Source: Cloeon dipterum | Lineage: Eukaryota > Arthropoda > Insecta > Ephemeroptera > Baetidae | Direction of reading: 5' to 3' | Assembly: GCF_949628265.1 (NCBI RefSeq) | Contig: NC_088790.1 | Coordinates: 9,366,545-9,430,544 of the forward strand | Length of the DNA stretch: 64,000 bases | Shown: in pieces, positions 22,293-35,736 of the stretch | Position numbering within the stretch: the stretch's first letter is position 1 | How the letters are laid out: every line of letters begins with the position of its first letter | Program-made: the position numbers and the translations under genes | Notes under the pieces: model-generated | The model's input: only the letters and a program-made list of their open reading frames with translations | What the model was told of the DNA's origin: nothing | The model's database searches: none

Positions 22293-23974
22293 AAGTGGCT
22301 TACATTTTTTCCCGCAAACTCGGTTGTTTAGACTCTTCTTCAGCACTTAAAAAACATTCAAAAAATCAGGATTGTGCTCAAACAAAAATGTATAATTGCA
22401 GAGACCATATCAAATCTCTCGTATAGAAACATTCAAAATTTCTTTTACCATATATGATGCATTTAAAAAATGACGGATTGTGCAACGCTCATTATGCGAC
22501 AAAAATATCCATTCGAATGCCTCGTCTTAATAATGTATTTTTACAAAATGAAGAATAGCTGTTCTTTTTACTTCGGTGACTAGAGTAAAAAAGCTTAAAA
22601 CTGTTTAACTTATGACGGTAACTACCGTGCAAGTTTACACAGTATATACAGAAAGATAAATGCCCTTCATTCAATGTTGCTGTATTGCCGTTGAAGAAAA
22701 AGGATAAATAATTGTGCCCGCGCTATATGAAGGAAAAAATTGAAACTAATGGTTCGTCTTGCTTCAGACAATAAATCGTCGAGTGCAATTATTTACGTGG
22801 AAATAAGGCCGAACTTTTTGCCCGGTGGCAAGGAAAGGAGCGATCTTTCACCAAGCATGCCACCTTTTGGCCTTTGCAGCGCGCTGATTAAGCGATTTTT
22901 ATTCTCCATTTAAATGCCACCGACGAGGAAACGCAATAAAGGCGCCTTGTTATCAGCACAAATTCGGCTACAAACTGTTGTGGCGCCATAAACTTGAGTG
23001 TGTGTATGTGCACAGTTGTAAAATCGCAGCTACGCTGTATGTTTGTGATACCGACATTAATTTTCCACTTTGCAAGAAGCGAAAACTACTTTTGCGTGTG
23101 GCTTGCGCTTGACCTAAAATTACAAAATCCTCCCCTGCGTTTACCATTGTTCGTATAATGACTGCAGCTCAGAATGGAAACGGTGCTTATAACAGTTGTG
23201 CGGGGAATGTGATCAACCGTCGTGGCGTGGAGAAAGGAAAAAATTGTTGGAAAAGAAATCGACAACCTGTCTAGAAAATGAGCAGATTTTGTTTTGAGTA
23301 CATTGCATTCAAGAAGGGATTGTACATTCCTCTTCTCCGCGTCTCCCATTTCCCCCTTTTCTCATTGTTTTTCAAAATACAACAACTGCTCCGTTTAAAT
23401 GTTCTGCCCTACATTCATTTTTCACCCCTTATCTCTTTTTTCTAAATAAAAATTCGAGTAGAACTTAATAAAGAAATTTTTGGAAGCGCCCTCTGCTCTA
23501 CAAAACGGCACAGACCAATACTTTTGATGGGTCTGACCGACAAATAAAATTAAAAATATCTTTTCCATGTTAAAATCGTGTTTTGATTTTTAATTGAACC
23601 AATTTTGGCTCATTGTCAGTGCGGCGTGATTTTATATAATGTATCTGATCGTTTTTGCAGTATTCTGCTAGCATTGTATGCCATTTCTTGCTGTAATTTT
23701 TGTATTTTGTGTGTTATGACTTTGGCAAGAACAAACAATAATAATAATAATTGAACAAAGAATCATTGAGTTATTTTTATGAAAGGACTTGGTAGGAATA
23801 TGTCGGAGTTTGAATAAAGGTTTGCTGGCTATTCGGCATATCGATCATTTTTCGAGACGAGAAGAGTTTAAATCAAGTTAAATAATACATTCAGATTTCT
23901 CACTATGTTATCATTTTTATTTTAGTTAAAAATGAAAAACATGGCAAGAACCTCTTTTAATATACATACTTAAC
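22293..23974. other. Gene-free DNA
   Basis: No coding exon supported. A GC-elevated patch lies at about 22780-23060. An 87-codon minus-strand open frame at 23086-23349 has no family features. An AAT microsatellite is listed separately. Confidence 0.5.
23738..23751. repeat. AAT microsatellite
   Basis: About 14 bp of AAT units within AT-rich DNA. Confidence 0.8.
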
Positions 23975-24404
23975 CAGCCTGTTGGCGGCTCGCATTGTTA
24001 AGGCACTAGTCTCAGGAGTTTCAAAGCAATGGGAGGTATTTGAGTAGTTCGGAGATCTAATACTGGGTGCCCAATGTCAGAGATGGCAAAAAGGGGTTAG
24101 TTTAGTGACTCGAAATGCTCAAATTGCTCAACGGGCTGGGAGGCGCACCGGCGCCGACTCGCTACTTGCTGGTTTGCACCTTTCCAGCATGCGGGATTTG
24201 GCTTCACGGGACGAATGTCTAGCGTTTCAATGTAGTCCTCAGTGCGGAGGCAAGTGGCCCTTGAGTGGGCTGGGTCCCTGTGCGGCCTGGTGCGCCCATG
24301 TTATCCGTTCGCGGTGTTATTGGGACCCGGGATTCAGCATCCGTGCTAGTGCAGTGCGCGCCCTTCCCGGTCCTCGGACAGGGATAAAAAGAGCAAAAAA
24401 AATG
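23975..24404 (+). mobile_element. SINE-like repeat, copy A (longest)
   Basis: This is the best-preserved member of a three-copy family. The head (GGCTCGCATTGTTAAGGCAC) resembles a tRNA D-arm/A box, and AGTTCGGAGATC near 24046 resembles a degenerate B box, suggesting a tRNA-derived Pol III promoter. The GC-rich body includes TTTGCACCTTTCCAGCATGC, shared with copy C and in diverged form with copy B. The 3' end is an A-rich tail (24384-24404). A 105-codon open frame inside it is incidental. Confidence 0.7.
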
Positions 24405-27400
24405 ATTAAATTTATGTGTTGACCCATTTCAAAGAGTAAATAAATATTATACGTGTGGATTTGGAATATTTAAAATAAAAACTTTTTTTAATTTTTGCTA
24501 TTCAGTAATGTAACGGATTTAGAGTAAAAGCAGATTATGTTTTCATGCCTGATGGAGTTTTATCCTTTTTAAGGTGCAAAAGCAAGCAAAATGCTTTTAA
24601 CTGAATTAGAAAACACGGCATTTATTTGATGTTGTAATTTTGAAAACTATGACATCCGCTGCCGCACTTCTCTTCTGTTTTTAACTTCAAAGCAGAACAC
24701 AATTCGCCCGTCAGCAATGTTGTTAAACGCAGCCAAGCAGCTCCGTCATTTTGTGGTGTTTGGCTGAATTTGCACTAATTGGAGTGGCCAAAAGCTTGCA
24801 GGTTTCCCTTTTTGGCAAAACGCAGGATTTTACGGGTGGCTGCTCGCAGAGCGGGCCAAACAAACAAACAAGCGAATAAATATGAAATGTGCGCTTGCGG
24901 CCCGAGTGTTTCGGGCCAGATTGCGCCCGGCGCCGATCCGATGGATTTTTCGAAATCCCGCCTTCAAGCCGAGAGAGTCATTTAAAATTGCAGGTTTTAT
25001 TCGCGCGAAATTGCCGCTCGGGTAGAATTATCGTCGGCGTATATATAAAATGTAGCGATTCGCTTTCGCGACCAGGTGATAATAAAAACCTGCTGGCTGT
25101 GCCTAGCAAATTGAAAAGCACGGGAGCGAGAGAAATCAAGCGGGCGTGTGTTTGGAGGGGTGCTGTGTTTATTTTCGCCCGCCAGCTGGCTCTCCGCAAA
25201 ATAATACTCCGTGGCAAATTGCTGCGCGATTTATGCTGCGACCCAATAAAAAGGGTTCATTACACGTTGACAGACAAATTTAGCCTGTCCAAGTGATGTA
25301 GGTTGAAAAATCCGTTGAGAATTGAAAGGAAATCGTTGACTCTTTTCTAACTAGCTTTTGCCTGTCTGAAAAACAATAAAATTGTTTGGTTTTCTGTACC
25401 ATATTTTATGGCAGAAAGGATTGGAAATATTGCAGATATTAATAGATATTTGGAACTTCAGTTCGAAAAATGGATAGCCTTCATGTGCCTGTTTAATGGA
25501 CAGAAATTGGGTCCATTTGATTTGAATGAATATATTATTAAACACGAGAGTGTGAAATAGACATATATTAAAGAATAATACAAGCAGACGTTCACAATTT
25601 GATTTTGGCGCCTTCGCATAAAGTTACATTATTTTTATCAGAGTTATAAAATGGTAAAATGCAATATAGGAATATCCCAGTTGATACAAATATATCAGTT
25701 CGTCACAGTTGTGTGATACTGTTTGTTTTTACAAATTAAACAGTGGAAGCCATGACAGGCGTGTCGTGTGAACACATGTCTGTTTGTGAAAAAGGCTGAC
25801 TTCCAGTTCTGGACATACATTTGATTTTCAACCAAAATTTACTTAAGTCATCGAAATAAATACGGGGGAATGTTAGTCATAAAAGAAAATTGTGATTTTA
25901 TTTTGCGGTGCTATATATTTTGAAAATCTAAAAAAAAAAAATTTCGCAATGAAATAGATATCCAGCCTAAGGTCATTAATTCATGCTCTCAGAGTGGGTT
26001 CCAAACAAGCTTAATATTCAAAGGTCAATCTAGTACAGACACACAAAATGTTAACTAAAGTGGTGTAAAAATATCATCAAAACTGCTTCAATGCTGTATG
26101 AATGAGATCGTTTTAATTGAAAATCCTGACTGATTAAATGACTCATCTAGTAAATCAAGTAATGTAGATGTACTTTCGAGCGCAGAAATAAAAAATATGT
26201 TTTAAGTATTAAAATAGCCTTTTAGCTTTTTGATTGATATTGAGTTTGAGTTGGATTACTTGGGCGTTTGAACGAAATATTTTCATTCCCTTGGGAAGTA
26301 TGCACCATATATTTGAGGCCCGTATTTTTAGACTCTCAGGCGAGATGCTCACTCTCGTTAAAAACTTCACTTTCATTTCAGAATTTTCAAAGCGAAAACT
26401 GATAATATATTTAATGCTTGATCAATCTGCATAGCAAAATCGGGAAGCGAACAGCGCCGCAGATCGAGGTCGAAAAATTGGTCGGCTAAACGCCAGCAGC
26501 CCGAAGCATCAATTTGGCAAAAAGCCTTTCCCGCTGCCGAACACGGCGAGTGTCAGAGACAATTTTTTTCCTCAGCAAGTAGATTGCGCGCAACGAAAAG
26601 CACCATACAAATTTGTTCGAGAGGCAAGATGAAGTTTGAAGCTTGCTGGCTGCATTCAAAGCCGCTGGACCTGACGGGCAAAAGCAAGAAGTGCATTATT
26701 CAAGCGTCGGTGAATGCATACTGCCAGCAGGCTGCGCCGCCGCCGCACGCTGACAACCGCTTTGACAGTCAGATGTGATCAATCTTGCTGGATTAGCTGA
26801 GGTGCCGACCACATTCGAGCCTGATTCGTTTCCACGCCTGCTTTAGCACCAATTCCTCCTGCATAATTGACTTCGATTGATTTTGGTATCCTACTGAGAA
26901 GCGAATTTATTTTTTGTTTTGGTTTGCCGTGTCTCTAAACTGATTTTGAATTCAGTCAGCTTTTGTAGAACGACTGTCAGTTCTACTCCTCTTGTTTCAT
27001 TCATGACGGCATCACAACACAATCTGCCACATGTTACGTTAGTATAATCTCTCCATCGTCTTGTTTGAAATATTTGTGCCTCTTCAAGTCCTGAACGATA
27101 TTACATATTACTAGTAGAGGTTAGAAAAATATTCCTCATACGTGAAAACGTCTTCCAATTCGGACTAAAAAGATGATAGAATTTTACATATCAATTTAGA
27201 TATTTTGGCCTTATATATTGCTAAAGTGATTTCGACGAGGAAAAACGTTGATATTTGATATTTATTGTCTCATTTTGGGAATATTTTTGCATGAAATTAA
27301 TTTTGACCTAGTTTTAATTAGGGAATTAACTGTCAAAATTGAAAATGATAACAAATTGTAAAAGCTGAAGCTTCTCACTGGGAATTGAAATAATTTCGTA

Positions 27401-30400
27401 ATTTTAAGCTATGTATAAAATTTCCAAGAAACAAAATTTTAAACTAAAATTGGTCAACAAAAGATTTCTTCAAACTACTTTTAGACGGTTTTGGTTCAAA
27501 CGGCTAACAAATTGTGTTAATTTGATATTCCCTTGAAAATAGGAGCTGAGAAAAATCTTTGGCCGTCTAAATTTGACAGTCCAAAACATAAGAAGGTTTA
27601 TCGTTTGAGCTAGAGAAATTTTCTAAATTAAATCCTCCATCAGGATAAGATTGCTGATTCGACCAAATAAAAAGCCAGATTTAAGGAGCTTCTATTCTGT
27701 CGAACAAAAGAAGAAAAATTTGATACTTTTTGACGTCTACGCCATTTCGTAAAAAGGAACGATGCCCTCAGCATTTCTGGAGCCGAACAAGCCATTGTCC
27801 CTAGCTCTCCTTGCCCAATCCTCTTTGCCGACATCAGAAGCTGACGTCCAGCCAGTGAATCGGGTCCGCAAGGCGAATTGGAAGCTGCGGCTGGCGTTCC
27901 AATTCTGCTTTAATCTCATTACAGAATCCTTTTTCAGGGAGCATCCAGCTCATCTCCTTCCTGCGGTCGATCGCGGCCAGTCTGCACTTTCGCTGAGCGC
28001 TTCCGCTGAACGGGGCAGGATGCAAAATGGAAATTAATAGTATCGTCTGTAAAGTAATCTTTTCCGCACGGCTTAACCGACAAAAACGTTCTCCTCCTCT
28101 TTTATTGTCAGTTGTTTTTGCAGCTCGAGAGTCGATTTATACAGGCTGGAAGTCAACTTTGCCTCGTCTGTCAAACGTGGTGATCGGAGACCATCGACCC
28201 CATGCAATTAAGCTTGCATTAATTAAAAGTGATAGAGTCATCAAAAGTCAAAGTGGCATCAATTTACGATTGCACAACTCATTTTCATGTAGGGAAACCT
28301 AGTTTCAATCGGCGCGAGTTTTGCGTGGTGTGTGCGCTATATGAGTGAGGCAATTAAAGCGAGCTGTTTGCTCTCGTCACTTTTGACTCGGCTGATCGCG
28401 CTTCTCTGATTTTCTAAATTATTCCGGTGGAAGGGAAAACAAAAGCCATGCGAGGAAGGGCGAAAGAATGGCATCAGCAGTGCGAAGCACTTTTCACGCC
28501 TGCATTCCGATACCATCAGTCATTGCGTTCGCACTCTCTCCCTCGCAAACAGGGGCAGTGAGCGAACTAGACGAACTAAAATCGATGTTCTCGCGCTCAA
28601 ATATTTATTGTTTAGTCGCGTTGTTAATAAAGCGAGCGAAATTACGAGCCCTGCGGGTGGTTTAATTCTCAGTTAGCAGTGGTCTCAATTCAGCTTTTAT
28701 TTGCTCCGGTTCGGTGTAACTTTACAGGGAAGATTAGCCGATTTTATTTATTATCGTTTCGTTGAAATTTACCAAATACGGCCTTGAAAATACTCCTACT
28801 ATTATGCCGAAATCCGGGTTTTCTTATCGAACAGATCGGAACAATTGAGCCCTGCGGAACAAAAGCATTCGGGTGGCGTGAGAAATATAAGCAACGGGGG
28901 CGCAGCAGCAATTAAGGCTTGTATTGCTGTTTTTGGCTCACTCCCCCCGAGTTTATAAAGAGGCTCTCGCCGGCAGCAAAAGTGGGTAATCCGCTTAGCA
29001 GGTGCCTCCAATTAAGTCTCGGAATAATAATCATAATAACGCTCGGCTGGCAAGCGGCCGGATGAGCCGACAAAATACTAACGCATACATGTCGGCAGAA
29101 TAAGGAACCGATTTATCGGATGCAAGCCTAGGAAATGAATTTCACATCATTTTTGCCAGCTTAAAATATTCACGAGGGTTAAGTCCGTGCGATGGAATAC
29201 AAAATCAACTTTATATTTTTCAATGTGAAAGCAGCTCATCAAATGTACAAATTTAAATTTTCCTAGCATTTTTTTTAATTTAAATATAAAAAATAGGCTA
29301 GATTTTATGCTTAAAGTTTTCAAAACTGTATGTATTTTCAGTTTAAGGGGAAATATAGTGAACTAAGCTGTAAATAAGATTGGACGTAAAAGACGAAAAC
29401 TTAAAAGAATGATATGTTTTCTTCCCTTCAAGTACGCTTCTTTTTACCAAATTTATATTCCAGGCATTTGTTGTAGGATCCACGACCAAGAGGCTGGATT
29501 TAAAGGGTGAGAGCGTTTGTGTGAGAGTACCATAAAATGATGCGGCACGTCTCGTGGGAGAAGCGAATTTTCTGCGCTGCCAAATCGCTGCCGAATTTAC
29601 GCGTTCACCCTTCACTTGCGCAATTAATGCCGACTGCCGGGCGCTTTATTTTCTGTTCCTCCGAGCGGATCGACCTTCCCCGACGCAAAATCCAGCTGGA
29701 TTTGGCGCGAAACCGACGTTTCGGTTTGCTGCGTTCCGTAAAACTGCAATTCCACCTCTCGTTTATTTAGACGCGTGTTTTTTTCGTTCAAAGAAGCCTC
29801 TTAAGTTGCAATCGAGGTCAAGCCATGATCTATTCTTTGAGCAGATTAAGGAGAAAAATCTCTGAGAGGGGCCGGCTGGCGTTGTTTCCCAGCGGCATTC
29901 CTTTAAACTCGCGGCACTGCATTCGATTCAGCGCGGTGTTAATATTTCAGCAGGGTTGATATTGCTTTCCACTTTTCGTTGACGAGACTCGCAGCTGTGC
30001 CAATAGGATGCCATCTACTTTCGCAGAAATTTTCAAATCAAGTATGTCTTCAACTTCAACAGCAATATCTGTGCATTCCTTTGATTTCTTGCATAGTCAT
30101 CAGCTCAAAATATAAAATTCAAGCTAAAATAAATTAATAAATAAATTATCATACCGTATTCTCATGATGCTTTAAATCCCGAGTAGAGTGCAATAATTTT
30201 AATTCCATCAAAACGCTTTTCTATGAACGAAAAAGATTTTATTACATGTTATTTGGATAGTAGCCTTCGTTGAATTACCCAGAGGCACTAGGGCGCTAAA
30301 ATTTATATAAATCCCAAAAAAAATTAATGAGATTGAATTCAATATTTAGGATATTTATAGCAAATTAGACATGCTTATTCGTTCACATTTAAAACACCCT

Positions 30401-32544
30401 GTAATTAAGGCTTGATTTTAAAATTTGTGGCATTAAAATATAAATAAATAAATTTCAAGAAGTGAACATAAAGCATTGCTCGAGAGAAAGTAGCAATTTG
30501 TATGTAAAAAATAGTGCTCTTAATAAATCTTGAATTTACATTTGATATCCACGCATAAAGTTGTTACATCATTATGAGGTTTTAGTATAATTTAAGAAGC
30601 TCTCTCAACATGAACTTCTGTTGTTTAATTTAAAAGTTTACTAACGTGAGAATAAACAACCACTGCTATTTAAGTTATGTAAAGTTAGAATGGAGAGAGT
30701 GTTTCATGTTGATCTTTATTTTTTTCCCCTCAAGAACAGGCATCTCTGTGCAAACACGTCTTAGAAAGCATTTACCGTTTGTCTAATGCTCAGAGCACAC
30801 ATTTCAATCAAGAGAGACGAGAAAGGAAAGGTTTGAAGCAAAAAGGAAACAGTACAAAGGTACGCACGAAATGTTTTTTTTTTCGCCAAGCATTCCCCGG
30901 AGCCGAGTTTGTTTCGTTCTCGTCGGCAATTTGCGAATCGCCGCTGGCGGCACGTGGAATCCGCAGCGATTGTTTTATTTTGCCTGCGAAATTGAATTTT
31001 ATTTTCGCCCGACGCTTGTTTGCAAATTGCCGGATTTAGCGAACACACACGTAAGTGGGGAAAATGGCTTTTGTGCCGCTCTCTGTAATTGTCTGTTGCT
31101 CGTCGGCTGGCGTTGATAAGTGGCTTCCGTTTTTGCTTCAAATCAGCCAGCTATACCGCACCTCGCGCAATAATGATCTGAAATAGGGCAAGTGGGAAGT
31201 GTGCTCCACCCATTCACATCGTTTACAGTCTAATACGTTCGATTTAATTTTGAAATTTTGCTCATTAGATTCTTTTTACTTAAGAAATTGTTTGAGACTG
31301 TGCGACAAAATTAAAATTTCCTAAAAGTTTTTCCAATTTAATTTTATTTGTTAAAGATTTTAAACAAAAATCTAAATTTTAGGAAAGCAACAAAATATAT
31401 TTGCAAAAAGATATTTTTATTGTTAAATCTGGCTCCACTTAACTAGCGGCACGATGGAATGCGGAAACAGTTTTCACCGGGAGATGATTTGGCTAGTTTT
31501 CGGGGCGCTTTCGCTTAATTTGCGTGTCTCTCGTCGAAATAATCGGCTCAGCATGCAAATTGGACTGCGCGCACGTGAGCAGTCTTGAATTTGCGCCCGG
31601 TGTAGCGGCGTCTGCAGCGTCGAAACTCCCAGCGGACGCAGCGTCTCGAGTTGCGCATCGTGCGGTGCGGCTCGGAAATGGGCCGCCTCTCTCACAATTT
31701 GAAATTCAGATTAAATTTTACGATGCACTTTGAGCGAAACGCTAACTCGTCGCCGAAATGTCCGCGTCTTTCTTGGGTATGCAACGTGCTCATCACTTGA
31801 GACATTCCGGTTGCATAAATTCATTATTCAGTGTGAATTTTCGGTTTCAATCAATGGCATGGGGCACAAAAGTAAAAACAAAACTCGGGATGATTCCTTG
31901 AATTCCCGGAACCAACAGGGTTTTTTGTTTCTTCACATTTCGTTGTTATGATCAGACCTAAATGATAAAGATTATTTTCAGATTGTTAAAGCTATTTTAT
32001 TTGCCATCAAAAACAGTTTTTTTTTACCTGAGCATTAAGTTTATTTTTTATTATGAAATTAACATTATCTTTTACTTTTTTAGTTTGCCTGAATTTGAGT
32101 TTGAAAGCTTGGAAAAATAAAAGTGCAAAAATACATCACAATTTGAGGGAAATTTAAAAAATAACGAACAATTGTGATTTGTTGCCTTGTAAACACTGTT
32201 TCTATATGATTATTTAAGCCAGTTTACAAATCTAGCAATATTATACACAAATTAAAATAAATAATTTTGAATGCAATGTCAATGTTACGGCTATCAGTGT
32301 CACGAAGCATTTAATATTTGATTTATTAAAAGTATGTTATGTTATATACTTTACAAAATTAAAGATTAACTCGGACGGTCGATTAGAATAATTTCGATTT
32401 TCTACTGTTTGTTGATGAATTTTTAATTACTAAATTCGCGAAAAATATTTAGTAAAATAGTAAAAGTGTGTGTTCGGGAGACTTTTAAGGGCAATTGTCA
32501 ATTTTACCGACTTTATTTCTCCATCCTGAATTTTACATATGTTG
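24405..32544. other. Gene-free DNA with GC-elevated islands
   Basis: No supported exon. Non-repetitive islands with more G+C and CpG lie at about 24660-25270, 26430-26840, 27720-28030, 28300-29120, 29480-29960, 30850-31150 and 31430-31880, separated by AT-rich DNA. A TATATATAAAA string at about 25040 and scattered TAATTA cores occur in or near them. Open frames in the islands (up to about 126 codons) occur on both strands and look incidental. These are candidate regulatory elements. Confidence 0.45.
27480..27572. repeat. Short inverted repeat sharing a 12-mer with the foldback element
   Basis: TTTAGACGG (27480-27488) and CCGTCTAAA (27563-27571) are inverted. GGCCGTCTAAAT (27561-27572) is identical to 22176-22187 in the foldback element. 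This may be a deleted relic of the same family, or chance. Confidence 0.3.
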
Positions 32545-33284
32545 TTAGGGGTGTTTCATAGTGTGTAACCTGAAATTTTGAGCAAAAAATTCGGGGGCTT
32601 TTTTGGGAAATCACGATTTTCGAAAACGGAAAATTTCAGATAGTAAATCCGAAATATCAAGGTATCTTCGGTCCAGATTGGAATTTCGATGTGGTTTTTT
32701 CACCTCCACACGTAACTTTTTCAGTAGAACAAATTTGCCATTGGTCAAAAATTTGTAGGTCAAAGGTCAAGGTCACAAATTCGCGTGCAAAATGTTCAAT
32801 TAAAAATATCGCAAAATACGCCCCCTCGGATTTTTTTCACGAAAACGTAAAAAATTTAGCCCTGAATGTGTAGAATCGAATGGTGAAGAGAAATCGATGG
32901 AGACTCTAACAGATCGCGAAATATTTTGAATTTAAGAATTCGTGTCGCGCGTCCGGCACGACGACAATAGACAATATCATCCGGCGATTTTACTTTCGTA
33001 ATTTACTTCGGAATTTGATATGTAACCCACATGTTATGCATATGATTACCTAGAAAAATAAACGAGCTTTCCAGTGGTGTGCTTACATTTTGTTTTGGTT
33101 TCAAACTTCTCAAGAAATAGCGGCGCGCGAAAAGAAAATATAGATTTTTCAAATATTGACATTTTTACAAATCTCAAATCTCGGGTTCTAACCATCAGAA
33201 TTGCAAAAACTAACCACCGTTGGACTCGTCTCGACCTTCCCTGACCAGCTGAAAGGTTTAGGGGTGTTTAACCTCCACCCCTAA
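32545..33284. mobile_element. Candidate interspersed element with matching ends
   Basis: An identical 12-mer TTAGGGGTGTTT occurs at 32545-32556 and 33258-33269. The right copy opens a perfect 9-bp hairpin (TTAGGGGTG 33258-33266, CACCCCTAA 33276-33284). The interior differs in texture from the surroundings: many TTTTTT/AAAATTT runs mixed with CG-rich words, and no coding frame. Terminal words and a subterminal hairpin recall non-autonomous DNA transposons or Helitrons, but no diagnostic end is proven. Confidence 0.4.
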
Positions 33285-33904
33285 CCGTAAGATGCTACAT
33301 TTTTTGTTTTTTTTCTTGGGGGTTGAAGTTCAGCAAAAGCCACAAAATTATATAAATGAATTCTTGATATTCTACTCTAGTTTTTTAAAATGAGTTTTAC
33401 CATTTCTTGCGCAAGAATTAAAGATATAACGCTTATTTATTTGATTCAAGCACAAAGAAAATATATGCAATTTTTTAACGTTGATTGCAATTAAAATAGT
33501 TCAATAAGCTTCTTTGAAAATTAACATTTATAGCCCCCACAACAAAAATATACCCATTTTGCACCTTTTATTTTACTCGTTTAAGAGATAACTTGATTTA
33601 AATTGGGCGAGCAACGGTCTGCGCCGGCGACCAACCGATGGCTCATATTTTCGCCTGAAAGTGGGCAGAGTGCGGAGAAAGCAGGAGAGAAGAGCGTCTT
33701 TGCAGGCACTTGGGCAAAGCGTTTCGGTGTTTGCAGTCAAAACAGCCGTTTGTCAGTCTGTTTGCTCGCTAGTTTGGCGTGGCTGCGAGAAAGCAAGCGT
33801 GCGTGCTCTGCCAGAGTGGATGCGTCTGCCTCTCTTAAATAATAATCGCAATCACGCGTGTTTGCACTCGACGAGCACTTGTGCGGCTGGTTGCCTGCCT
33901 TGAT

Positions 33905-33918
33905 ACACACACACACAC
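33905..33918. repeat. AC microsatellite
   Basis: Seven AC units. Confidence 0.85.
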
Positions 33919-34615
33919 GCACCCTGCGGAAAGAGAAGACGTGACTGAGCCTTCCTTTTGCCTCACTGCTAAATTGCAATCCAACTACGCACTTAAAAAT
34001 CCAGTGACTGGCTTGGGAATCCCGCAGCGGCGCCGCTTGATTTCCTCCTTTGAAACGCATTGTGTTCGAGTGTGGCGAGAGTAGAAGAGAGAAAATGCAT
34101 TTCCATAGGCTTCTGAATAGAGAGAACTGAATGCACTCACTGCGACCTTGTGCATCGATAAAATATTCACGACTGCAGCTTTGCAGCTCTGTGCCCGTGG
34201 CAGAGATTTTTCCCCCAACTCTTTCTCGGCCAACGTGGATTTATTTTTCAACTGGCAGCTGTTGAAAAGGGCTTTAATCTGTGCCACCTTCCTTTCACGG
34301 TGCAAACGTACCCGGTCACATCAGTGTTCATATTTTCAATGGAACTGCAGCACGACACACAACTTTCCCGTGGCGTGCACTCGACAAGCCTCGGTGCTCG
34401 TCAAACTCAACGACGGCATTTGTGCGCAGTGAATCTCCAATCACAGGCATAACAATCAATTCAAAGGTCAGGCAGTTGTGACCGTGAGCCGGCGTAATTC
34501 CACCAGAGAATAAACGGGAATGCACGAGAGGTCAGGAATGCAAATCGCCCTCGTTCTCAAGAATGCAGCAGCGGCAATAAAGCAGAGACCAAACAAGAGA
34601 GCCGAGCCAACGAGA

Positions 34616-34632
34616 AGAGAGAGAGAGAGAGA
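34616..34632. repeat. GA microsatellite
   Basis: About eight GA units. GA runs can bind GAGA-type factors in insects; function here is unknown. Confidence 0.85.
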
Positions 34633-34744
34633 ACAGACGACGGGGGCGAAACGAGCGCTCGTTCGTTTGGTAGGTCTATTTGGGAAACGGGTAAGAGAGA
34701 GATAGAGCGAGTGCGCCGCGTTTTCCAAACACAAACAGTGGTGC

Positions 34745-34762
34745 GCAGCAGCAGCAGCAGCA
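34745..34762. repeat. GCA trinucleotide repeat
   Basis: Five to six GCA units, not in a supported reading frame. Confidence 0.8.
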
Positions 34763-35510
34763 TAGCAGTGGCACGAGAACCGACGAGTGGTGGTGCCAAG
34801 GGTGCTCAATACATCGATGCCAATCGAATCTCCGCAAAGGCGAATATTGTTTCAAGAAGCGTTACGTAAAAATATTAAGACTGAAAATTAAGTGAAAAGT
34901 GTTTCTTGGCTTTACGTAAACTTTGAAACATCAAATGAGCTCGAAATATGCAACTTTAATTCCAAATTACAACTAAAAATGATTTTTAAAATTCCATATA
35001 GTAGGTTTTAAACTCCGTCTAAATTGGCAAAATGGACTTGTAAAATTTGCTCTGATTCACTATTGATAAGAAAGAGAGTACCGTTATTTTTTTCCCCGCA
35101 TTATAATACTAAAAACTTGTTCTTGAAATAAAAACCTAAACAAATACCCCTTAAAATTTTTCTTCACTGACTCATTATGAGTCCATTGGCAGTACAAAAA
35201 CCACTTCTCCATTTATTTTTTAGGTTTGTTCAAATAAAATAACTAATTTTTAGTTCATTTTCATCCCCCGGTGGTTCGGTTCATTGAGGAATTAAAATAG
35301 ATTCAGAAGATGCAAAATTCAGGACTGGTGTCAGAAGCCAAAAAATCAAGATTAACTAAAAATATTTAAAAACGATTTTGGCAACGCTTCCCGCACTTTG
35401 GCAAGGTTTTTGTCAATAAGAAACTGTTGAAACGGTATGAATCGGAAACGAAATTCTAGACCCTACGCAAAATTGTCGAAGAAAGGGTGTTGCGAAACGC
35501 GGAGGCGGGG

Positions 35511-35525
35511 TATCGATGTCGATAG
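35511..35525 (+). promoter_or_regulatory. DRE-like element upstream of the signal-peptide exon
   Basis: TATCGATGTCGATAG holds two overlapping near-matches to the insect DRE motif TATCGATA, 226 bp before the AUG at 35737 and at the edge of a GC-rich stretch (35500-35930). This supports a nearby transcription start, but does not prove it. Confidence 0.35.
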
Positions 35526-35705
35526 TTGTGGCGGGAGACCGCCCGCCTGCTACCCCGACCGACCGGCTGTGTGTTGCGTCGGGTGTGCGGCCCGCCAGTG
35601 AGTCGAACGGCGAGGGGTGAGTCAGAACAGTTCGCGCAGAGGCCGATTGCAAGAGAAGAGCCGCGCCGCAGTCGAGGCGATTCGGTCTCGCCACCCTCAC
35701 CCACC

Positions 35706-35720
35706 ATGCGTCAGCAGTGA
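35706..35720 (+). other. Four-codon upstream ORF (MRQQ)
   Basis: AUG 35706 has a strong CCACC context but meets a TGA after four codons, 16 nt before the main AUG. A second upstream AUG at 35727 opens a 34-codon frame overlapping the main frame (MLSDGASQESDSL...). Together they are likely to reduce or regulate initiation at 35737. Confidence 0.45.
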
Positions 35721-35736
35721 CCACCGATGCTGTCCG

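Larger units (their letters stand above)
33285..35510. other. Upstream region of the signal-peptide gene, no exon proven
   Basis: GC-elevated from about 33600 to 34800, with AC, GA and GCA microsatellites, then AT-rich from 34850 to 35400. Open frames of 60-113 codons on both strands overlap these simple repeats and show no domain features. Part of 34100-34800 could be promoter or 5'UTR DNA. Confidence 0.4.
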
